Assembly: GCA_023078555.1 (NCBI GenBank)
Contig: CM041199.1
Coordinates: 682,001-746,000 of the forward strand
Length of the DNA: 64,000 nt
From: Ulva prolifera
Lineage: Eukaryota; Chlorophyta; Ulvophyceae; Ulvales; Ulvaceae
Direction: 5' to 3'
This document shows, in pieces, positions 24,513 through 36,800 of this stretch; position 1 is the first letter of the stretch; each line of letters starts with the position of its first letter. The translations under genes were made by a program, and so were the position numbers. The notes under the pieces are model-generated. The model ran no database searches and was not told the origin of the DNA. It saw nothing but the letters and a program-made list of their open reading frames with translations.

Positions 24513-27350
24513 ATGAGGTTGAAAGGCGATATCACGCCGCAAGCACAGGAGACGCTGCACAAGAGTATGCAAAACCACACGCACCAAGAACCGTGCCACT
24601 CCCCCTCCTCCCATTATGATGGGCCGCTGATGGCTGGTTGTGCTTTCAGAACTGCTTCCGGCACTTGAGCGCATGGGGAAAACTGCCAGAATGATGATTG
24701 ACACAGAGCAGCTGATGTTTGTTCAGCAAAGTGATGATGGGACGGACGGTGCCCTCTTGAAATTAGAGCTACCCACGGTATGACTGCTTTCCATCTACAC
24801 GGACATGATCATTGTGTATGTGGAGTTTCGTCCCGGCATCTACTTACAAGCCATACCTCCTGCCGTGAGACATGCAACCATGGCTGAGGCGACACTGAAA
24901 CAAGCTCAACAGCCTCCTTCACAGCGACCACAATGTCAGCCAAATGCGCACAGGACTTCGTCTTTGAGAATTTCTACATCTCATCCGCCTACCGGAACAA
25001 GATTGCGTTCGTTCTGACACCGTCCCTCCTCGTCAAGGTCTTCGCAGCTGCCAGCACGATCGATGCAGAGACCATGCACGTGCGAATCCAGCCCTCTGCC
25101 CTCCAGCCCTCTGCCCTCTGCGTGACATGGCACGCACAATCCAACCCCCGCCGGGCACCTATCAACAACGTGACTCGTGGCCATGGAATCTCTGATGTAG
25201 CAACATTCGTGTGCATAGAGCATGTGGCTACAGTAGCTGCAAGCAGAGCTTGGAATCACCTATGCGTGCACACGGGCACTCTCCAGCCAATATTGTATGT
25301 ATGTATAGCAAAAGCGTAGCATATGCAGCTGCTGCGAACATTCATCCAGCCTGTCCTCCGCCATATCCTTGCCCGGCTCGTGAACAGTGGAGGGTGTGAG
25401 TGCGAGTGAGGCAGATGTGGCATGTGTTGAGGAGAGCAGCCAATCTGCATACAGGAGTGTCCAGGCCAGCAATGCACTGCTGGATGGTCATCGCTGAGGG
25501 AGCGCGTTCCGCCATGCAGATGAACCTCACGACGATTCCCATTCTCAACGATGATGGCACGGTCGTGGTCACGGAGGATGGGCGCAACGCCACACAACCA
25601 GTGCTTCGCTTCACAGCGCGGGTGCGCCCCGCCAGCCTCCCATCCCACAGCAACCACCGGCCTGCAGCCGAGCACTGTTCATTTTACACTGCAGAAGCTC
25701 GTCTAGATCCTATACTGTGAGCTGTTCCTTCAGAGGGCATTGGCAACTCCGGATGAACGGGACCACACGGTGTACGGCTTGAACATGTTCTTCCGAGTCG
25801 GTTTGGGTGGTGCCTCATCAGGGCTCGAGGGTCCGGGGGCAGGCCTGACACAGCGTAGCTGGTGCTATGCACCTCCCACAGTGGACCCTGCAGTATATCG
25901 CCCATTCAGCATCTGCGAACGCTGCATCAGCGCACGCCAACTTGCGCACAGGTGGAGCTTGCCGTTGTGTTGGGTCGCCAGAGGCAGGGCAGCAGGTGTT
26001 GCCCTGTGCTGGAATGCTGCGACCTCAGTGGTTGTGTGCATCATGCATATGTACGCCTGGATTACAAAACTACTTACGTCCGGTCGCTGACAGTGACAGC
26101 TATCTCGAGATACGAGGTCAGGGACCAGTCATGTGCCTCAGGCATCCACGGCACGCACCGTCACAGGCTCTGACGGAGCCATCGTGTGCGTTCCAGTTCT
26201 TTCAGCAACCACGCTGCCAGACGCACCTCAGTCGAGCCAAGCAAGGCATGCTGTATGTTCACCATGCTGTTAGCGCACCAACGCAGTCGGCGCCAGGCGG
26301 GGCAATGGCTGAGGCAGGTTCACCTGCGTCACTGGGAACTGGTGGGGTGCAAAGGAACAAGGTGGGGCCCGCCAGTGCACCGTCCCGAGTGCAGGGACTG
26401 GAGCACACCAGCGTCCAAGACGTCCCGATCAGCAAGCCCTTCAATCAGAAGGGAGTGGATGAGCTGCTGGCGATGCTGGACGTCGTCGGCCTGATGGACT
26501 GGTACGTCAACATTCACGACCATCTGCCCAAGATCGAGGCCTTGTTGCAGGTCTGTCGCTCCCCACCACACTGTACTTTGTGAAACAACAGTGCAACAAA
26601 CACATCTGGGCAAGTGTTCTCACGTTCTCTAGGACGTCTCATGTCGTGCAGGACGCTTGTTCGGCTGGTCAAAGGGGGCCTGGTGTGACCTGCAGTGTGT
26701 TTGTGTGCAGATAGTGGCAAAGAACGAGCACTGGGTCACGCTGCTGACGACCAAGGCAGGCGAGCTGCACCTGCAGGTGTGCTCCTGCAGTCCAGCTGCA
26801 CCCAAAAAGCATCTGAGCATCTGAGTCAGAATCAGTCCCTCGGATTCTGACTGTCAGAGGGAGGCACAATCTCCCTCTGGCTCTCTCTCATCTGCAGTCA
26901 GAGGGAAGTTGACTGCAGATGAAGCAAAGTAGATTGAGATGCAGTGCCCACGGTCCTCATCCGATCCTGACAACGCTGGATGAGAGCAGACGGTGAGTGC
27001 AGGTGGAGTCGGAGTTCAAGGTGCAGGGCCTCGAGCTGCGGCCGCTGCCGCTCATCCCGGAGCAGCTGCAGCAGGCGCCCCCGGCGGCCGCGGCGACGAC
27101 GGCGGCGCGCTTCGCCGCATGCATGGCGCACGAGGTCGAGGAGTGCCCGCGCGGGGAGGTTCAGACGAAGGCGCTCGCGCGGGCGCTCGCGGCCGCCACG
27201 CTTCCAGCCTCGGAGCTCGTGCTGCTGTCCTGTGGCGACGAGCTGCACCCGATCGTGCACATCATGTGTTCGTTCGTCGGCCAGGACGGCACGGTGGACG
27301 GGTACTCGCTGAACATGTGGCTGCCGACGCGGGACCCGGGTGATGACTGA
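24513..27350 (+). CDS. HUS1: HUS1 checkpoint clamp subunit, complete, seven exons
   Basis: Exons 24513-24564, 24650-24777, 24954-25079, 25520-25621, 26395-26550, 26711-26776 and 27003-27350 join in consistent phase to give about 325 residues from ATG to TGA. The order of conserved blocks follows HUS1: N-terminal MRLKGDITPQAQETLHK joined to LLPALERMGK; DFVFENFYIS (compare ENFF in animals); MNLTTIPIL; QDVPISKPF (HDIPI in human); IVAKNEHWVTLLTTKAGELH leading into VESEFKVQG; and the last exon ending in a PIVHIMCSFV strand. HUS1 forms the ring-shaped 9-1-1 clamp with RAD9 and RAD1 in the nucleus, which is loaded at damaged DNA and activates the ATR-type checkpoint. The N-terminus (LLPALERMGK) resembles the plant form. 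Human HUS1 has 280 residues, so the size fits. The last exon carries an Ala/Pro-rich insertion. Only the first intron is not phase 0. Assignment is by recall of the family, not by search. Confidence 0.88.
26828..26925. repeat. Inverted and direct repeats inside the last HUS1 intron
   Basis: CAGAATCAGTCCCTCGGATTCTG, AGAGGGAGGCACAATCTCCCTCT and CTGCAGTCAGAGGGAAGTTGACTGCAG each contain short inverted pairs. The intron (26777-27002) could therefore fold strongly. No role is evident. Confidence 0.5.
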
Positions 27351-28320
27351 TGCGGCGAAGACGACAGCGCGTGGCGGATGTGCTGGCAGGCTGGTTGGCG
27401 GCGCCGAGTGGTGCTCCACACTGGGACCCACATGTGTTGATTGAGACGACCCATCGCACTCTGCGTGATACTCAGTTCACTCTGCTTGGGAGGGGTGGAG
27501 AATGTCCATCTTGTCCAGGAGCAGATGCCTTACTGTAGTTACACGAAGCCAAGAGGTGTGGTACAGCATGGTCAGGATGACAGTGGTAGGCTGTTTGTGG
27601 AGTTTAGTGGGGCCTGCTAAGTCAATCGGATTGTGGGTGTTTCGATCCAGAGCTATGAGTCGAGTTCACGCTGCTGCCAGTGTGTCCTTGCAATAGCAGT
27701 GATGGAGAACAGATGACACAGCGCTGGCTCTACATCCTGCGCTTTACAGCGAAGCTGAGAGCAACTTGTGCGAAGGTTGAATTGATTTATTTCACGAGTG
27801 CGTGTTTGCCTTGTGTGCACTGAGTCCGTACGACCGACCATTGACTCATGCCTCGGTGAAAGCTGCCTTCTGAAGATGCCAGCGCATGGAAACTCATGCT
27901 GAACCTGACACAAAGACAGCAAAAGTGCCGGCATGCGGTATGTGCTTACGGACTTTGAGCATGACTGTGCAGGACCGTCGAGTTGCGCGAATGACCAGTG
28001 GGTGTCCACATGAGTGTTGTCCCAGTCACTCCATTGCAGCTGCAGCGATCATCCCGGTATTCGAGAGTGACAATTCCATCAGGACCCAGCACGGCTTCAA
28101 CTGTCTCACGCTGTAGCCCTGCATGTAGTTGTCCAATTTCTGATGCAGGCTTGCCTGGGATATCCCAACCTGTGCCGTACGCTACACTGTCACCACGATG
28201 CGCTTGTCGCCCAATTAGCACAGTGGATGAGCTTCAACAGTATATTTCCCCATCACTAAGTCGCTTCGGCTCGATTCATCCCTGAATTTGGAAGAGCCCG
28301 GGCAGTAACGATGATTACGC

Positions 28321-28530
28321 TTGATCCAAAGCTTGCACGCAGACAGGCACTTCCGCGGCACAGGCATCTTTGCACACGAAAAGTATGCACGAGGGTACGG
28401 GAAGATTATGCTTTGCCACGTAGTGATCAGGGAGCGTCGAGCCTTTGCTATTGCGCCACTACTGGTCGAAATTGACATTTGCAGTGGCCGCGGCCGTTCC
28501 ACGCTTGGCAGCAGCCAGGTGATACGTTGA
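28321..28530 (+). other. Unassigned frame upstream of the methyltransferase gene
   Basis: The plus frame reads a compact stretch around HFRGTGIFAHEKYARGYGKI that faintly recalls an ADP-ribosyltransferase loop, but the family's catalytic triad and flanking strands are not seen. It may be a chance frame, the 5' exon of the methyltransferase gene, or a relic. The rest of 27351-28550 shows no gene. Confidence 0.12.
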
Positions 28531-28550
28531 GCTCGCTTCATGTATTACAG

Positions 28551-31500
28551 GGAAGGCTGTGCGTATATGCACGAAACATCTTGCTGTTTAGCAAGCGCGA
28601 AGCGGCCAGAGCTGGAATAGTACTGCCACAGAGCGATGCAAGGGCGCAGCACATGCAGTCGCAGCTCAACCTCGAGCCTGGCGACACTGTGCGTGTAGGA
28701 ATAATCAATGGTCTCAAGGTGCGTTACTTGACCATTCACGCGGTGTTGAGCATGCACGAGACCAGAATGGCCGCGGCCCTTTGAAATGTTGCTTTCATAG
28801 GATCACTGCCGCAATTCCCAAGACCCATCCCTACATCTGCACCAATGACATGCTGAACGTATGGAGCTTGTCGCAATGTCCTGCACGCGTACTGTAGAAG
28901 CTCCCCGAAGTGGAATTGAAAGCGTTTGGGCCAGTGTGGTCATGTATGGCCGTCCACCGCGGGTCTATCCTGCACTGCCTTGCAAAGTGATCTGACACAG
29001 CTGCGGCCGCAGTGAAACTCCTTTGGACAAGTGGCTGCGGTGCTGAGCAAGGGCACATTCCCGTAAGCTGTGCTGCCTATTCCGCTGCACCACTAGTGAG
29101 GTCTGGAGCCTGCGACTGCACCTGCATCATCGCAACACTGTCAGCCTTTCACTGAGACTATTATGCGGCACAGCCAGTTGCCCTGACTTTGAATCATTGT
29201 ATCTAGCTCCCTCACTCCAGCAGCGCCCACACCTCCCACCACTCGCACCCCGATTGCCACCGCCACCCCCCACAAGCTGGACCTGCCAACGGCCATGCAA
29301 ACCTGTCCATGACATTGGGCATGAAAACATATCCCGACGTCCCTCTGCAAGCCGCCCAGATCTAACGCGCCTGCATGTCATTACTGTGGTCAACCTGTAT
29401 GCACACCTCATCGGCCACACCCGACATGCACAGACCACATCCAGCGCCTGTGAAACCGCACCAAAACCCAGCTTGCAGCAGCATTCCACTGCCTCACGGC
29501 CTGTCCACTAGCCCCGGCCTCTCGAGTGGTGCGTGCTGGACACATATGGACACATATGCGCTTTGACACAGGCATCAGCACGTGTAAGAGCACACCGCAC
29601 CACCTCACACCTCACACCGCACCACCTCACACCTCACACCGCGCCACCTCACACCTCACACCGCACCACCTCACACCTCACACCGCGCCACCTCACACCT
29701 CACACCGCACCACCTCACACCGCCGGCGTCTGCACGCCCCCGCTCCTCGCAGCCGCGGCACCCCAGCCTCACAGCGCCCCCATCTTGACTTCCCACATGC
29801 AATTCACGGATCCCATCCCAAAGAATGACGCAAGAATCCTCGAAGTGCAAGCGGACACAGGCATCACTGTGGTCATCCACCGTGCTGTGGCCGCAGGGCA
29901 CCGCTCTCGTGAAGGCAGTGCAGCCAGCCTCCGTCACCCTCGCGTGGAACGCGTGGGAGGACCCGCCGCCGCCGCCGCCGGTGACGCTCGTGCTCGCGAT
30001 GCCGCGGCCCAAGGCGCTGCGGCGGCTGTGGCGGCAGCTCGCGGAGCTCGGGGTGTCGCGCGTCGTGCTGACTGTGACGGCGACGGTTCCCCACGGCTAC
30101 GCCACGAGCGCCGCGCTGCGGCCGCACAGCGCGATCGTCGACGTCCTGCAGGTGCCCTCCGCCTTCTCCCCCCCCGCCCCCGCCCGCCGTGAACCCCCCC
30201 CCCCCCCCCCCCCCCCCCGCTACTTCGCGAACGCCAGATCCTCAAGAATTACATTGTGGGTAAATTCAGGTCCGCTGGTTTGTACTGCTTCAGGGGTGTG
30301 CCTTGATCTGCTTGCCTTGGTCCGCCTAGGCTCAGTTGGCGCTTTGGGCTGTGGCCTTTGCTGCCTCACACTGCTGCCGTGTTACGATTGAGGTTTTTGT
30401 GCTGCTTGGCACCTGGGAAGCCTCTGTACCGCATGGGCATGCCGGGTCGAGGACAGCTGATTCTGATGCTCTGACGTCTACCTTGGTGATCTTCCATGCA
30501 ATGGCCTGTGCCCATGTACACCGTTCCACCATCGGTGGGAAAGTACCACCAGTCAATTGTTGCTGAGCCGCTGTGCTGTGCTGCGCTGTGCAGGGCCTTG
30601 AGCAGGCGGGGGACACCATCGTGCCGGAGATCATCCTGGAGCCGTCGCTCGCCGCAGCGCTGGAGGTCGCGGCGCGGCCCCTCGGCACGCAGGCTGCGGT
30701 GCGCACCCGCCCCGGCTGCTGCGGCCGCATGCTTGAGTGTCGTGCGCGGGTGCTTGAGTGCGCGTGTTGATCGCCTGCATGTGGCACCAAACTCAGCCGG
30801 AGTGATTGACCACTGTGCGAGCATGATGTGGTTTGGAGCGGCACTGCACTGCAGCCTCCCCGATTGCCCCCCCCGCTCCCCAGGTGCAGGGGCTACTCAC
30901 TGGTACAGGCAAGCAAATCTGGGTTTACTAGCTGTGCGGCGAAGAATGAGCAGGCGGCTGATCGGCGTCTGTGTGCGTAGGAGGCATCGGAGCGGCCAGG
31001 GGTGAAGAAGGAGTGGGGCCGGCAGCAGACGATCCTGCCGGCGCCGCCGGTAGCCTCCCGGCCACGGCCGGCGACAGCACCCACGGCCCCGGCCGCAGCC
31101 CTGGCTGACGGCGCAACGCCGCTTGCCCAGGGTCCGGTGGTGTGGCCCCAAGGCGTTGCGGGCGGCAGCGGCAGCGGGCCCGGCCGCGCGGGGCCCCGCG
31201 TCGCGGCCCCCGCACTCCCGGGCGCCGTGCTGCCGCTCGTGGAGCGTGCCGCCGCTGACGAGCAGTCAGACCGGCTGGCGTTCATCACTCAGTGTCTACA
31301 TGTGCGCCTTCGCTGACGTCAGCAGTGGCTGTCGGGGCGCGCAGCACCGGACTGCCCGCCGTGTCTGTTTTGTAGCCGTACAGGATGCAGTTGCACATGC
31401 AACGTGATGATGCATTATGTGTCAGGGGTGCCCGATCGGGTGGCATCATCTGCTGTCGGGGACACATATGACGTGGGCCCGCTCTACGTGTGTCATGACT

Positions 31501-33003
31501 TTCATGGCCAATGCTATCCTCACCAGGACGCTGTGTCAGAACTTTGAACCGTAATTGTCAATGACATTCGTGGTCAGTCGGTGACGGCACCCCCTCCACT
31601 GCCGGAGTATGGAGGGGGTGCCGTCACCGCAGCTGGAGCCCTCGGTCGCCCACATGCATGCAAGCTGCTGTGAATTGCCATCTCGTCCGAGGCAGCGCCT
31701 GCGTGCGGGCCTCCGTCGGCAGCGCACGCCGTGTGCCGTGCATGACGTGTCAGGGTGCAGGTGCGGAGGCAGCAGCACGACGAGCGTGGCCGGCAGCTGA
31801 TGGCGCGGCCCGACGCGGCGCGCCCCCGCCCCTCCACCGCCGACTTCAACCCTGCTGCACCTCTCCAGGTCGTCTGCCACCCAGCGGTGCGCCCTGTCCC
31901 CCCCCCCCCCCCCCCCTCCTGGCATCTCTCCGGGTGTAGCTTGACCGTGTCGTACTCTGGTTCTGTGTGGATGGTGCTGCGGTTTAAGGGTGTTGCGTGG
32001 AGCGCCGCGTTGCGGGCATGCCCTGTCTGGTGAGGGCTACTGCAGGCTTCGGCTGAGTCTGTAAAGGATTAGCTAGCCATGCATACGTAGTCGCGCCCTC
32101 TTGGGACAGAGGACTAGGTACTGGTACAGTCAGTGCTGGAAGGAGGCTGGCCTTGCGTGGGGGACTGACACCCCTGCACATTGCTTCGCTGATCGTACTT
32201 GCAGTCGAAGCTAGCTGCCCCTCCGACCCCCTCCCGTGCTGAGACATATACGGAGTACTGTGCAGGGACCTGAGCTGCTGTCCGATACCGTGGTGACGTA
32301 CAAACAGAACATGAACGCCTGTGGTCACGCGGTGTGGCATGCAAGGGAGGTCGACCACGCGGCGCCGCCGTCCCCCCCTGCTGCCGCTGACCCGGCCGCC
32401 GCACGATCTCGCGTTCCCCCCAGCGCCACAAACCCCACGCCCGCCACACCCGCCGCGCACGAATCTGGCGATGCCGCCACTTCAGACGGCAGTGGCGCCG
32501 ACGCGCCGGCGGAACGCCGCACCGCCGACCGAGACGGCGCAGGGGCGGGGGACTACTATTACGGCTCAGCTGGGGCTTCCTTCATGAGGCCCTCAGGGGG
32601 CGCTTCTGATAGTGCAGAGGACACCGGGGATGAAGAAGCGTCGATGTTCACCGCGGGCGCATCCAGCGGTGCCGCGGATTCCGCGTCACTGGAGGGGTTC
32701 ATTGGCCTCTGCACTGAGGCGTTCAACGTAACGGACCGCGAGGCGTTTGGCTCGGCGGCCACAGCCCAGGCCGCGGCCGGGGCGGCTGTGGAAGTGGCGC
32801 AGGGGACGACGGCAGTGGACGCGTCGCAGTGGGGCTGCGGGCACGTGGTGCTGGCGGTCGGGCCGGAGCGCGGGTGGACGGACGAGGAGCTGGGGCTGCT
32901 GCGGCGGCGGGGGTTTGCGGTCGCGGGCATGGGGGCTCGGGCGCTGTCATCGACGACTGCGGTCGTGTCTGCCGTGTCCATCGTGCAGGAGGCCCTGAGG
33001 TAG
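28551..33003 (+). CDS. rsmE: RsmE-type 16S rRNA (uracil-N3) methyltransferase, multi-exon
   Basis: Seven exons, 28551-28718, 29897-30151, 30238-30255, 30594-30698, 30981-31301, 31761-31868 and 32266-33003 (stop TAG), join in phase 0 into about 570 residues. The order matches the bacterial family: N-terminal PUA-like domain (RNILLFSKREA, then RAQHMQSQLNLEPGDTVRVG and GTALVKA), then the SPOUT domain (VTLVLAMPRPKALRRLWRQL, AELGVSRVVL; GLEQAGDTIVPE; GRQLMARPDAARP; LAVGPERGWTDEELGLLRRR). The enzyme methylates N3 of U1498 (E. coli numbering) in small-subunit rRNA and here would act in plastid or mitochondrion. Bacterial members have about 240 residues; the excess lies mainly in exon 5 (Pro/Ala/Gly-rich) and the first two thirds of exon 7 (acidic, Ser/Ala-rich). 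The knot signature differs: GPERGW replaces GPEGGF, and SSTTA stands where families have R-T/V-E-T-A. The start codon and any targeting peptide lie upstream and were not found. The 18-base third exon is the least certain. Confidence 0.82.
29591..29720. repeat. Minisatellite with 22-base unit in the first methyltransferase intron
   Basis: Six units of CACACCGCRCCACCTCACAC plus CT stand in perfect register (the last is two bases short). They differ only at one site, A or G, in the order A, A, G, A, G, A, which suggests expansion partly by a 44-base double unit. It lies about 175 bases before the acceptor at 29896. Confidence 0.9.
30194..30218. repeat. Run of 25 C within a short intron
   Basis: An unbroken C run lies 19 bases upstream of the acceptor inferred at 30236-30237, in an intron of only 86 bases. 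It may serve as the pyrimidine tract that most introns here lack. A second C run of 19 lies at 31898-31916, in the last intron of the same gene. Run lengths in an assembly are often inexact. Confidence 0.7.
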
Positions 33004-33872
33004 ATGTGTCGCATGCATGGGAAATATGCCGCCGCGGCGATGATGCGTTCATAAACCCTGTAACATGATTTGTCAGTAGAGGCGGATTGTTCTTCTGGCT
33101 CAGTTGCCAGAGATTCATGTCTGCTCGTGCTGTGGTGCGGTCGGTCGCCTGATGATTGTGGACATACATGTTCTCGATCAGATCGGCACGTTGTCAATGA
33201 TGTATGATGTATGATGCAGTGCTGCCACCTCGAGATCACCTGCTGCAGCAGTGCTGCCGCTGTGCTTGTCGTCAGAGACTGAGCCGGGCTGGGGATTGTG
33301 CCCTGTCAGGGCAGTCTGGGTGATTTTAGCCTTAGAGGCTGTGTCACTTATCAATGAGACAAAACAGAAAATCATGTCAACATATATGGCAGGTGCAAGA
33401 TGCTGTTCATCCGCCTGACTGTCCACCACTACTGGTACGCTGTCTCAGTGTGAGAGGATCCGAGCAACAGTCAGAAACAAGTATGACCTCTTCCAGCGTA
33501 TAGCAGCGAGTCCTGGCTACCGCTCGACAATGTGGCATGGAATTGTGAGGTCCTGTATATAAAGGGCTGGACAGTTGTTGTGCTGCATGTTGATGGTACA
33601 TCGCCGATGTTCAGCGGCAATTGATGGAATGTCTGGGCCCATCCAGGTTTCGGAAAGCTGGTCCTCACAGTCATCCAGATCAGGGAGCAGGTCGCTCTTC
33701 CGTAGGTGCGTTACACATGCCGCGATTCCAGCACTCAGCCATGTAAAGCCTCGGCTAACAAGCCACCAACTCCACCCAGAGGCCACATGCATGCCCAGGC
33801 CAAGCCATCGCGATAGCCCAGTGTTATCATACATGTCACATATGTAAAATGTGCATCAGCTGCCTACACCGG
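33004..33872. other. Convergent intergenic spacer
   Basis: This stretch separates the stop codon of the plus-strand methyltransferase gene from that of the minus-strand coiled-coil gene. It should hold both 3' untranslated regions. I see no gene in it; a short TGATGTATGATGTATGATG triplet stands near 33198-33214. Confidence 0.5.
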
Positions 33873-36800
33873 CTACTGCGTCCCTGCAGCAGCAACTGCT
33901 GCTGCCGCCGCAATCACATCTCGGTGCTTCATCTGCGGCACGTGCTTTGTGCCCCGGCCGTCCCGATCCGCTGACCTTCCGTCAGACCCCACTCCAACGG
34001 CGGAGCCCTGGGGCCCACCTTCCGGCGAACGCGGTCCACTTGGTGACACAGCTCGCCCCTGAGCACACGCCAGGCCCTTCCCTCCCGCACCGCCGCCGCC
34101 GCCGCCCCCTCGTGCAGAAGTGGACCGCCCTGGGCCCCGCAGCTTCATCGCCGCGCCGCTGTTGCGCACAACCTGTGTCTGTGCCACTCGCGATGTCTTC
34201 CGAGTCACAGTTGGGACCGTAATGACCCGGGGCCGCGCCACCCGGTTCCCCCCAGCCACCCTCTCCCCGACCGGAGCGCCCAGCAGCTCCGCCGTTGCGT
34301 GGGCCCGTGCGCCGCCAGACCGCAGCATTCCCGGCCGTCCGGGCCCCAGCACACTGGGCGACTGCTGCTGGTACTGCCCCTGCCTCCGCTCTGCCGCAAC
34401 TTCTCCCCGCCGGGCTGGTACACGCCCCTCTTCAACACAAACCATCGGCGCGAATGCATCCATTGCAGAGGTTCCAGATCCTTCCAGAAGGTTTGAAAAG
34501 CCAGCATACAGCACGGGCTCGCCGGCGCCATCCGCAGGAACTGCTCCCAGATGGTGATCCCCGCCTGGAGCGAGCCTGGCGGCATCCTGGGAGGGGGATT
34601 GTGGGGTGGGGGGCCCAGCATGCTGGAGGGGTGGGGTGGCGGGGGCGGACATGGCGGTGCCTGGCCGAAGCTGCTGGTCGAAGAGGGATTGGAAGACGGC
34701 GGTGTGGCGGAAGTGATCTTGCGCGCGCCGCAGCGGTGCGCCCTTGCCGCTGCACAACGCATGCATGCCTCAGTGACTGGCCGCGCATGCACCAGTCAGG
34801 CGACATCCGGAGCGTTGCCGCACTGTGTGGGATGCTTGGGGCCTTCATGCAAGCATGCTGTGGCTGTAGCCCCATGGCGAATAGGCCCCTAATGCCTTGT
34901 GGCGGTTTGATGTTCAGCAACGCGGGGGCGGGAACATGGGTGGCGGGGAGTGTAGCTGCTGCGGGGCCTCCGCGATGGAGGGACAGGGCATCTGGCCTCA
35001 TCCAGTGCAGCACATCGTTGACAGCAACTACAGTTCTCACCCCACACAGCCAGCAAGGGCACACGAAGAGGCTGGCAAGTGGCCACCGCAGCAAACGCGC
35101 TGGCGAAGAGCGCATCATCGGCAGAGCTATGCAGTGGCCACAGCACGACTCCATGGGAGCACACGGCAATGCACACAGCATCAACGGCACAGCGTCATCA
35201 ACGGGGTCATCAGGAGCAGAGATGCGCAAGTCTTTCACCAACGCAAGTCTATCACCAACGCCACAAACAGCAACGGAAGCAGACAGCAATGATGCAGAGA
35301 TTTAACGGCAGGGTACAGGCAGGGCGGGAGGTAAGAGGTAGCTGCCGCGTGGGACGCACTGGGGCGTGGCGTTGGGGGGCGCCTGCGGCTGCGGCAGGAA
35401 GGTGCTGGCGCGGTCGATGCGCTTCGTCTGGCTCAGCCGCGCCTCTGCGGCGGCCTGCGCGGCGGCGGCGGCCACGGCGCGTGACCGCAGCGTGCGGTCA
35501 AACGCGGCGCGGTTGCGGGCCAGAAAGGCGGTGCCGCGCAGGCCGGCCATCCACTGCGCCGCGTCGGCGTGCAGCCGCGAGTAGATCGCGTCTGCTTCTG
35601 TCGCCTCGTCTGCGGGCCCCCCGGCCACGTTGTGCACTGCCGTACCCCTGCACACACGTTGCGGCTGCTGTGGGTGGCATGCATGCCTCGCCGGCGTCCT
35701 GTGCACGCAGCCGCACCGCAGGGGCGCAGCGGGCAGAGCTGTTCGCTGCTTGTGCTAAAGAAAGCGACCACACAAGCTGCTTGTTGCCACGACATATCAT
35801 TAGACTATCAGCGCCAGATTGGGCTTCTCTCGTGTGCACATGCAGGTCCCAGAATGGGCACGCGCTGTCGCTGCGCTGTCATTGCAACGCTTCTCGGCGG
35901 CGCAGACCGCCACTGAAAGCACGGTGCACAAGTGCAAGCTTGACATAGCACGCGCAGCAGCACACAGTACACATTACTCAGAACAGCAGCAGCGGCGTGC
36001 GCACGGGTGGCCGGTTGCACCGACGAGTGCCTGCAGCGGCTCGAGGTCATTCAGGGCGTCCATCGCAGCCATCGTGGCACCGACGGAGCTCGCCTCCACG
36101 GCTTGCAGCGACGCGACCGCGCCGTCCGACACAGCACCCACCGCGCGCGCTGACATCAGCGTCGCCGCCTGCTGCAGCGCCCGGGCATACAGCGCGTTGA
36201 GCTGCGACAGCTCGGCGCGCATGCGGGAGAACGCGGCAGGTGTGGCACCGGCGGCGGCCTCGCGCAGCCAGAGCAGCTGCAGGCCGCCGCCAGGGTGCGG
36301 GTCGCGGAGGCTGGCGAAGATGCGGCTAGGCCCGCCGGAGGCCTCCGGAGAAGAGGCGCTGGGCTGTGAGGGGGCCGCCGCGGCGGGCACGGCCCCGGCC
36401 CCGGCCATGTTGTCGGTGACCGCCGCTGCGCGCCTTGCGAGCTGCTCCGGGAGGCGGCTGCCCTGAACACTGCGCTCATGCATGCCACAGGAGAAGAGCT
36501 GATGCTTACTACCGGGAGACCATGTGGACAGGAGGACAGCCGCTGCTGATTGCAGTCCACGCACGGTGTAGGTAGGCTTGTCCTGGACAGTGATGCTTGG
36601 ACAGTGTCCCTTGGCGGGACCCACCGTTCAGCAGACAGTGCACAGCAGAAGAATCACCAGCTGCAGCACCCATGTCAGACCACGGGCACCGATGCACAGG
36701 TAGCCGCCACAGGTAGCCACTTGGCTTGTCCAAAAACTGCTCGTACCGCTAGCGCTGTTGTTCTATGGCGTTACCGCTACCTGTGCAGGCTGTCTCCACT

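Noticed and set aside
28321-28530. ADP-ribosyltransferase-like fragment
   Set aside because: A single loop resembles the family but catalytic residues and neighbouring strands are not visible, so no function is assigned.
34295-35305. Plus-strand frame of 336 codons
   Set aside because: It lies opposite the last exon of the coiled-coil gene, whose splice phases agree with the preceding exons; the plus frame has no domain or splice support.
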